Shown here: positions 6,841-11,566 of the stretch, piece after piece | How positions within the stretch are numbered: position 1 is the first letter of the stretch | Layout: each line of letters opens with the position of its first letter | Assembly: GCA_021823385.1 (NCBI GenBank) | Contig: JAKAOC010000023.1 | Span: 1 to 11,566 of the forward strand | DNA length: 11,566 nt | Origin: Actinomycetes bacterium | GTDB lineage: Bacteria; Actinomycetota; Acidimicrobiia; Acidimicrobiales; Acidimicrobiaceae | Reading direction: 5' to 3' | Notes under the pieces: model-generated | The model's input: only the letters and a program-made list of their open reading frames with translations | What the model was told of the DNA's origin: nothing | Database searches by the model: none | Position numbers and translations under genes: made by a program

Positions 6841-6861
6841 GGGCGCCGACGCGCGGCGCCC
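6841..6861 (-). promoter_or_regulatory. Hairpin in the oligopeptidase B leader, next to its ribosome site
   Basis: GGGCGCC (6841-6847) and GGCGCCC (6855-6861) are perfect 7-bp arms around a 7-nt loop. In the minus-strand mRNA this strong stem ends directly before the AAGG ribosome site (6836-6839) of the GTG at 6827. It could modulate translation, or act as a partial terminator in the leader. There is no T-run, so termination is not favoured. Confidence 0.35.
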
Positions 6862-6923
6862 TCCTCGCCGACCGGCCGTTCTGCATGCGCACTTGGCCCG
6901 GCCGTCCGGCCGCCGAGCAAACT

Positions 6924-6942
6924 TCCTACTACGTAGATAGGA
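6924..6942. promoter_or_regulatory. Dyad TCCTA-N9-TAGGA with inner CTACGTAG, candidate operator
   Basis: Perfect 5-bp inverted arms (6924-6928 and 6938-6942) enclose a perfect 8-bp palindrome CTACGTAG (6929-6936); the two symmetry centres are half a base apart. It sits at the predicted transcription start of oligopeptidase B and upstream of the -10 of sufB. A dimeric repressor here could control both genes. It does not match an IdeR iron box, and I cannot name the regulator. Confidence 0.35.
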
Positions 6943-6945
6943 GAA

Positions 6946-6975
6946 ATTATCCCGAACGGGGTAGGCTGGAATCAA
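6946..6975 (-). promoter_or_regulatory. Candidate promoter for oligopeptidase B
   Basis: On the minus strand TTGATT (plus positions 6970-6975) and GATAAT (6946-6951) are 18 bp apart. They match the sigma-70 consensus at 4 of 6 and 5 of 6 positions. Transcription would start near 6939, giving a leader of about 112 nt to the GTG at 6827 that contains the hairpin at 6841-6861. Confidence 0.45.
6962..6967 (+). promoter_or_regulatory. Candidate -10 box for sufB
   Basis: TAGGCT is a common actinobacterial -10 form and would start transcription near 6974, about 59 nt before the sufB ATG. No good -35 is seen at 16-18 bp. The box lies between the -35 and -10 elements of the opposing oligopeptidase B promoter, so the two promoters would overlap and may compete. 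A second TANNNT box, TACTTT at 7014-7019, is too close to the ribosome site to be preferred. Confidence 0.28.
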
Positions 6976-7032
6976 AGTGCGGCGCGCCGGGTGCAGGTTC
7001 TGGCGCCGGAGAATACTTTTTGCGAGGCAACT

Positions 7033-8433
7033 ATGAGCACCGTCGACCTGGATCTCGGTAAGTACAAGCTCGGCTGGTCTGATCGCGAGGACTACGTCTT
7101 CAAGCCGAAGAAGGGCCTCAACACCGAGATCGTCAAGGAAATGACCTGGATGAAGAACGAGCCGGAGTGGATGTCCAAGTTCCGGCTGAGGGCGCTGGCC
7201 AACTTCGAGAAGAAGCCGATGCTGCCCTGGTTCGCCGTCAACATGCCAGACATCGACTTCAACGACATCTACTACTACATCAAGCCGATCGAAAAGCAGG
7301 TCAGCTCTTGGGACCAGCTTCCCGAATCGGTGAAGCGGACTTATGAGAAGCTGGGCATTCCCGAGGCCGAGCGCAAGTACCTCGCCGGCGTGACCGCCCA
7401 GTACGAATCCGAAGTGGTCTACCACCGTAATCGGGAGGACCTCGAGGCCCTCGGTGTGATCTTCTGCGACATGGATACGGCGGTGCGCGAGCACTCGGCA
7501 CTGGTCAGGGAGTACTTCGGCACTGTAATCCCGCCGAACGACAACAAATTCGCCGCCCTGAACTCCGCTGTGTGGTCGGGAGGCTCATTCATCTACGTCC
7601 CGCCGGGCGTGCACGTGGACATGCCGCTGCAGGCCTACTTCCGCATCAACGCGGAGAACATGGGCCAGTTCGAGCGGACCCTCATCATCGCCGACGAGGG
7701 CGCCAGCGTGCACTACATCGAGGGCTGTTCGGCCCCTGTCTACACCACCGACTCACTCCACTCCGCGGTCGTCGAGCTGGTGGCCAAGGCGGGCGCTCGC
7801 ATCACCTACACGACCATCCAGAACTGGTCGAACAACGTCTACAACCTGGTCACCAAGCGGGCACTGGCCTACGAAGAGGCGCGGGTGGAGTGGATCGACG
7901 GCAACATCGGCTCCAAGCTGACCATGAAGTACCCCTCCGTCTACCTGATGGGCCCCAAGGCCACGGGCGAGGTGCTCTCGGTCGCCTATGCCGGCGAGGG
8001 GCAGCACCAGGACGCGGGCGCCAAAATGGTGCACGTCGCCCCGGAGACCTCCTCGACCATCATCTCAAAGTCGATATCCAAGGACGGCGGAAAGACCACT
8101 TACAGGGGCCTGGTGCACGTGGACGAAGGTGCCACCGGCTCCAAGAGCTTCGTGCGCTGTGACGCGCTGCTTCTCGACGACTACTCCATTTCGGAGACCA
8201 AGCCCTACATGGAGGTCGGCGAGCAGAAGGCTCAGATCGGGCACGAGGCCACGGTATCCAAGATCGGTGAAGATCAGCTCTTCTACTTGATGAGCAGGGG
8301 CCTGTCCGAGTCTGCCGCCATGAGCATGATCGTCAACGGCTTCATCGAGCCGGTGACCAGGACTCTCCCCATGGAGTACGCGGTGGAGTGGAGCCGCCTC
8401 ATCGAACTGCAGATGGACGGCTCGATCGGCTGA
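7033..8433 (+). CDS. sufB: Fe-S cluster assembly scaffold protein SufB
   Basis: The 466-residue product is the SufB subunit of the SufBCD complex, on which iron-sulfur clusters are built in the cytoplasm. The sequence is strongly conserved along its full length: [20 protein letters not shown] (185-204), EGCSAP with C232, the beta-helix core, FVRCDALL with C376, and [10 protein letters not shown] with E405. C376 and E405 keep the 29-residue spacing of the E. coli cluster residues C405 and E434. Length is normal. ATG 7033 is chosen because GAGG at 7024-7027 lies 5 nt upstream and the protein then starts [15 protein letters not shown]; an upstream in-frame GTG at 6991 has no good ribosome site. 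Unusually, no sufR, sufD, sufC, sufS or sufU is adjacent: a divergent peptidase gene precedes it and a convergent gene starts 9 bp after its stop. Partners must be encoded elsewhere. Confidence 0.96.
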   Translation: MSTVDLDLGKYKLGWSDREDYVFKPKKGLNTEIVKEMTWMKNEPEWMSKFRLRALANFEKKPMLPWFAVNMPDIDFNDIYYYIKPIEKQVSSWDQLPESVKRTYEKLGIPEAERKYLAGVTAQYESEVVYHRNREDLEALGVIFCDMDTAVREHSALVREYFGTVIPPNDNKFAALNSAVWSGGSFIYVPPGVHVDMPLQAYFRINAENMGQFERTLIIADEGASVHYIEGCSAPVYTTDSLHSAVVELVAKAGARITYTTIQNWSNNVYNLVTKRALAYEEARVEWIDGNIGSKLTMKYPSVYLMGPKATGEVLSVAYAGEGQHQDAGAKMVHVAPETSSTIISKSISKDGGKTTYRGLVHVDEGATGSKSFVRCDALLLDDYSISETKPYMEVGEQKAQIGHEATVSKIGEDQLFYLMSRGLSESAAMSMIVNGFIEPVTRTLPMEYAVEWSRLIELQMDGSIG

Positions 8434-8442
8434 ACCGCGGGC

Positions 8443-9180
8443 TCAGATGGAGACCTCGTCGCGCCAGCGCTGCGCCAGCTCGGCTCGGCCGTGCACTTCG
8501 AGGGCCGAGTCGGGCACCCGGTTCCAAACCCAGCCGTAGATCGCGCTTGCGCTCCCGCGCAGGGCGACGTCGGCCTTGGCATGGCCGTGATTCGTGCTCA
8601 TCGCTTCGGGCGTGAAGTCGATCAACCACTCGCAGGCGTCGATGTCGGTGGCGTGCAAGTGCAGGCTCCAGCTCTCTTGCGTGGTCACCTTGCGTGCACC
8701 CGGCCGCGCTTGGACCAGAGTGAAGAACTCATCGATACCATCGCGGGCGAAGGCAGGGTCGAAAAAGGCGTCGAACTCGATCTCCCCGGCGGCCAGCGCC
8801 CCATCGAGGGCGTGTATCGAGGTTTCGTGCGCCATGCGCCGAATCAGGAAGCCAACCGTCTGGTCGCGGCCGGTCCAATTCCAGGCCGGGTAGCCATCCG
8901 GAAGCTCCTCGATGGCGTCCTGAAGCGAGGAGAAGGCCTGGATTAGAAGGGCGGTGGCATGCTCCGGCGCCGACGGAGCAAACTCGAACTCCGGGTTGCG
9001 GTCGGTGCCGATGCGCCGCTCGGCTCGCTCGTAGACCATGCGTAGGTGGTCGAGGAGAGCGTGTCCGTCCCAGTCGCCGCAGGTCGGAACAGCCGTTTCC
9101 GTAATCGAGCTGCCCAGCGCGAAGAGGACCGAGGCATTGCGCTCCCACTCCTGAAGATAGATCGCCCTTGGAAGTGTCAC
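8443..9180 (-). CDS. Maleylpyruvate isomerase-family mycothiol-dependent enzyme (MDMPI/DinB-like)
   Basis: The 245-residue protein fits the actinobacterial MDMPI family, a DinB-like four-helix bundle with a C-terminal domain, most of whose members are thought to use mycothiol for isomerase or transferase reactions; few have a known substrate. Visible features are VPTCGDWDGHALLDHL (31-46) with H45, RMAHETSIHALDG (115-127) with E119 and H123, DGIDEF (147-152), LHLHATDIDACEWL (173-186), and the C-terminal VALRGSASAI...WNRV...LEVHG. H45/E119/H123 correspond to the zinc ligands of the characterised Corynebacterium enzyme, with the same E-x3-H spacing. The GTG start at 9180-9178 overlaps the kinase stop (9179-9177) as GTGA, and AGGA lies 5 nt upstream inside the kinase gene, so translation is probably coupled. 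It is the last gene of the regulator-kinase cluster and converges on sufB. Confidence 0.85.
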   Translation of the reverse strand: MTLPRAIYLQEWERNASVLFALGSSITETAVPTCGDWDGHALLDHLRMVYERAERRIGTDRNPEFEFAPSAPEHATALLIQAFSSLQDAIEELPDGYPAWNWTGRDQTVGFLIRRMAHETSIHALDGALAAGEIEFDAFFDPAFARDGIDEFFTLVQARPGARKVTTQESWSLHLHATDIDACEWLIDFTPEAMSTNHGHAKADVALRGSASAIYGWVWNRVPDSALEVHGRAELAQRWRDEVSI

Positions 9181-10922
9181 TCCGGTCCTTTCCGACGCCG
9201 CGGGTATCGATTGCGCCAGTTGGCGCCCGGTGGGGATGCTATCACCGCCTGAGCGGGATCAGGACTGATCGTGACCAGGGGCGGCCCGCTCTCGCTGGCC
9301 ACCGGGGTGGAACCCGGATCCAGGTGGTCCTGGTGATCGGCCGCAGCGGAGGCCTTGGGGGCGTCTTTGTCGCCGCCGGGAGTCTGTGGCGGTTCGGCTC
9401 CGGGGAGCACTGCCTCGGGAAGCTCTACCGAGACTGTCGTCCCAAGGCCCGGACCGGCTGAGGTGATCCAGGCCCTGCCACCGTGGGCCTCTGCGATCGA
9501 GGCGACAAGGCTGAGTCCGAGCCCCGCGCCTCCCTGCGCACGGGTGCGCGACGGGTCCGCCCGGTAGAAGCGTTCGAAGGCGTGGGCAAGCTGGTCCGCC
9601 GTCATGCCCGGACCTTGGTCCTCCACCTCGAGCAGGACTTTCCCCTCTTTATCATCCGCACCAGGGAGCGCGCGCAGTGTCACTTTCGCCCAGGTGCCTC
9701 CCGGGGTGTGGGCGCGGACATTGGCGAGGAGGTTGGCGATCACCTGGATGAGGCGTGCCTCGTCTCCCACCACCTTTAAACCGGCCTGGATGTCGCTCTC
9801 GATGGTGCGTTCCGGCTCAACCACTCTGGCGTCCGCGACGGCGGCCTCGACCAACTGTGAGTAGTCGACCCGTCGCCGGGCGAGGGGCCTGGCCTGGTCA
9901 TTGCGCGCCAGAATGAGCAGATCCTCGACCAGGCCCGCCATCCTCCTGGCCTCGGAGGTGATGCGCTCGGCGGCCCCGTGAACCTCGTTCTCGCTCGCCA
10001 CCAGGCCGGTCTCGATCAGCTCGGCGTATCCGCGAATCGAGGTGAGCGGGGTCCGCAGCTCATGGGACGCGTCGGCAACGAATCGCTTCAAGCGTGTCTC
10101 AGAGGCCTCCCGCTCATCGATCGCGCCCTGCAGCGCCTCGAGCATGGTGTTGAGGGTTAGCGCCAGCTTCTCGACCTCGAGGTCTTTGGCCTCGGTCTCA
10201 ACCCGTTTAGTGAAATCGCCGGCGGCAATCTCCTCGGCAGTCCTGGTCATGCGGCCTAGCGGCGCCAGCCCCAGTCCGATCAGGTATGAGGCCAGCCAGA
10301 TCAGCACCAGCAGAAGGCCGAAGGAAACCAGTGCGGTGACAACTGCCAGCCTGGCGAGCGTGGCCTGGACCGAGGTCTCGGGTATGGCCAACACCACCAG
10401 AAGGTTTCCGGTGGCGATTCTGGATATGAGGACGCGGTAGCGGATGCTGAAGTCGGTGGACTGGACGCTGAAGGGGGACCCGATCGGGTATCCGGGGGAG
10501 CTGGAATTCTGTATGTTGATCTGCGGCGGCGCAATCGCCACTTGGCCCGGCTGGACGAACGACACGGAGAAACGCGCGCCGGTCGGGCTGACCAGTTCGC
10601 CCCAGGACCCGCTCGGCACCATCGCCGCCAGCCCACGGCCTGTAGTATCCGCTCCGTTGTAGGAGTTGAAGAGCACCTGCGCGGTCGGCCTCATCGAGGT
10701 GTTCAACTGGGCGTCCAGGCGCTGATATAGGAAGGATCGAAGCGAGGTGTAGGTAGCGATGTCCGCCACGGCCAGGCCTGCCATGACCAGTAGCGCTACG
10801 GTGAGCACCAGTTTCGACTTGAGCGAGGATTTTGCCTTTGGACCCTTGGAATGCTCCGCGCCTGCCCCCAGGCGCTTCCGCCACGGCCATCTTCGCCGCC
10901 TGCTCCCGGTTTCCTCGCTCAT
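9177..10922 (-). CDS. Sensor histidine kinase, HAMP type (MprB/TrcS-like)
   Basis: The 581-residue membrane kinase pairs with the regulator gene upstream. It has a basic N-terminus, a membrane helix (about 37-58), an external sensor region of about 130 residues, a second helix (about 191-215), a HAMP linker (to about 265), SHELRTPLTS with phospho-acceptor H287, an N-box NLLANVRAHTP (397-407), DQGPGM (435-440), an F-box-like region (ERFYRAD, 450-456) and GGAGLGL (464-470). All catalytic motifs are intact. Beyond the ATPase domain there is an unusual tail of about 80 residues (about 503-581), rich in Pro, Asp, Ala and Ser and ending in a basic NWRNRYPRRRKGPE. The ATG at 10922 is chosen because AAGG lies 6 nt upstream; an in-frame start at 11024 would overlap the regulator gene and encode a Pro/Gly-rich stretch. 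The signal sensed is unknown. Confidence 0.9.
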   Translation of the reverse strand: MSEETGSRRRRWPWRKRLGAGAEHSKGPKAKSSLKSKLVLTVALLVMAGLAVADIATYTSLRSFLYQRLDAQLNTSMRPTAQVLFNSYNGADTTGRGLAAMVPSGSWGELVSPTGARFSVSFVQPGQVAIAPPQINIQNSSSPGYPIGSPFSVQSTDFSIRYRVLISRIATGNLLVVLAIPETSVQATLARLAVVTALVSFGLLLVLIWLASYLIGLGLAPLGRMTRTAEEIAAGDFTKRVETEAKDLEVEKLALTLNTMLEALQGAIDEREASETRLKRFVADASHELRTPLTSIRGYAELIETGLVASENEVHGAAERITSEARRMAGLVEDLLILARNDQARPLARRRVDYSQLVEAAVADARVVEPERTIESDIQAGLKVVGDEARLIQVIANLLANVRAHTPGGTWAKVTLRALPGADDKEGKVLLEVEDQGPGMTADQLAHAFERFYRADPSRTRAQGGAGLGLSLVASIAEAHGGRAWITSAGPGLGTTVSVELPEAVLPGAEPPQTPGGDKDAPKASAAADHQDHLDPGSTPVASESGPPLVTISPDPAQAVIASPPGANWRNRYPRRRKGPE

Positions 10923-10951
10923 GGCACGCCTTGGTTCCGCCGGCCGGCCGC

Positions 10952-10969
10952 CCCCGTCAGGGGACGGGG
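10952..10969 (-). repeat. Hairpin between regulator and kinase genes
   Basis: CCCCGTC (10952-10958) and GACGGGG (10963-10969) are perfect 7-bp arms with a 4-nt loop, inside the 55-nt gap between the regulator stop and the kinase start. The stem is very stable but is not followed by a T-run in the direction of transcription, so it is more likely a partial attenuator or an mRNA processing or stability element that sets regulator-to-kinase ratio than a full terminator. Confidence 0.4.
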
Positions 10970-10977
10970 TTGCGGGC

Positions 10978-11566
10978 TCACCGGGATTCGTAACTGCTCG
11001 GCATCCTGAGCGAGTATCCGGCACCTCGGACGGTGCGGATGAGAGAAGCCTCGCCAGGAAGGTCGATCTTCCTCCGCAGGTAGGAGACGTAGGTCTCCAC
11101 TATGTTGGCGTCGCCCCCGAAGTCGTAGTGCCAGACGTGGTCGAGAATCTGGGCCTTTGAGACCACTCGGCGTGCGTTTTCCATCAAGTACTGGAGAAGG
11201 TTGAACTCGGTCGTGGTGAGTTCGATCGGCTCGCCGCGACGGTACACCTCGTGAGTATCGGAGTCGAGCACTAGGTCCGCGAAGACGAGCCGGCCTTCGG
11301 AGCCGGCTCCCAGACGGGTGCGGCGCAGGATGGCGTCAACACGGGCCGAGAGTTCCTCGAGAGAAAAGGGCTTGGTTATGTAATCGTCGCCGCCGAGCTT
11401 CAGGCCCGCCACCTTGTCCTCGGTGGTGTCCTTGGCGGTCAGGAAGATAATTGGCGTGTCGTTGCGCTCCATCCGGAGGCGCTTGGCGACCTCGAAGCCG
11501 TCGAGGTCCGGCATCATCACGTCCAGCAGGATGATGTCAGGACCGAAGCTCTTCACCTTGTCCAGG
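10978..11566 (-). CDS. OmpR/PhoB-family response regulator (partial, N-terminus beyond window)
   Basis: The visible 195 residues cover most of a two-domain transcription factor. The receiver domain shows PDIILLDVMMPDLDG with the phospho-acceptor Asp encoded at 11521-11523, the conserved Thr in FLTAKD, and the Lys in ITKPFS. The C-terminal winged helix has LTTTEFNLLQYLM, the recognition region WHYDFGGDANIVETYVSYLRR and the final wing IRTVRGAGYSLR. The frame remains open to the window edge (residues L-D-K precede the GTG codon at 11556), so that GTG is internal and about 35-45 residues with the acidic pocket are missing. It is the first visible gene of the cluster and should be phosphorylated by the kinase 55 nt downstream. 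The promoter lies outside the window. Confidence 0.93.
   Translation of the reverse strand, partial: LDKVKSFGPDIILLDVMMPDLDGFEVAKRLRMERNDTPIIFLTAKDTTEDKVAGLKLGGDDYITKPFSLEELSARVDAILRRTRLGAGSEGRLVFADLVLDSDTHEVYRRGEPIELTTTEFNLLQYLMENARRVVSKAQILDHVWHYDFGGDANIVETYVSYLRRKIDLPGEASLIRTVRGAGYSLRMPSSYESR

Noticed and set aside
6828..6920. TTG start at 6920 for oligopeptidase B
   Set aside because: It adds 31 low-complexity residues, its AGGA is too close, and the GTG at 6827 gives the usual family length with a better-spaced AAGG. Not fully excluded, because the predicted transcription start lies upstream of both.
6924..6942. IdeR/DtxR iron box upstream of sufB
   Set aside because: The arms TCCTA/TAGGA and the inner CTACGTAG do not fit the TTAGG-type iron-box pattern.
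6991..7032. GTG start at 6991 for SufB
   Set aside because: The ATG at 7033 has GAGG at correct spacing, and the extra 14 residues do not look like SufB.
10952..10969. Classical intrinsic terminator between regulator and kinase
   Set aside because: The stem is good but no T-run follows on the transcribed strand.
10923..11024. Extended kinase N-terminus overlapping the regulator gene
   Set aside because: The added residues are Pro/Gly-rich without similarity, and the ATG at 10922 has AAGG 6 nt upstream.

Overview
The window is GC-rich, densely coded DNA that looks like an ordinary chromosome of an actinobacterium. The best pointers are a mycothiol-dependent maleylpyruvate isomerase-family (MDMPI) protein (mycothiol is an actinobacterial thiol), frequent GTG/TTG starts, TAGGAT/TAGGCT-type -10 boxes, an OmpR-family regulator with an MprB/TrcS-type kinase, and a membrane protein with a Ser/Thr-Pro linker (runs of Thr and 'TTTAP'). 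The linker style and the two-helix protein with a RodZ-like C-terminal domain remind me of Acidimicrobiia, but that placement is inference. I see no tRNA, rRNA, CRISPR array, insertion sequence or phage gene.

Layout. Positions 1-81 are the tail of an unidentified plus-strand gene. A 141-bp gap follows, then a metallo-beta-lactamase-fold hydrolase (223-1077) and, 32 bp later, a divergent RmlC-like sugar epimerase (1110-1667). A good promoter candidate (1672-1700) lies just after the epimerase stop and precedes an FtsH-like membrane AAA+ zinc protease (1738-3513). After 105 bp comes a two-helix membrane protein (3619-4758) with thirteen perfect Ala-Ala-Gln repeats and a RodZ-type (DUF4115-like) C-terminal domain. 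This gene meets, tail to tail with a 4-bp overlap, a minus-strand oligopeptidase B gene (4755-6827). A roughly 205-bp divergent control region with overlapping promoter signals and a dyad separates oligopeptidase B from sufB (7033-8433).

sufB stands alone: no sufD, sufC or sufS flanks it. Nine bp after its stop it meets a minus-strand cluster that is transcribed as response regulator (10978-11566, N-terminus outside the window), then sensor kinase (9177-10922), then MDMPI-family enzyme (8443-9180). The kinase stop and the MDMPI start overlap as GTGA, so those two are probably translationally coupled.

How the genes fit together. The clearest functional unit is the two-component system plus the MDMPI protein, which suggests an envelope-sensed signal linked to thiol or detoxification chemistry. 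The FtsH-like protease and the RodZ-like protein are co-directional membrane proteins and could share a role at the envelope, but nothing in the sequence proves it. I did not find a clear-cut new defence or mobile system. The most unusual items are the architecture of the FtsH-like protease (tiny external loop, AAA insertion), the AAQ-repeat/RodZ-tail protein, the altered active-site motif of the RmlC-like protein, the stand-alone sufB, and the coupling of an MDMPI enzyme to a sensor kinase.
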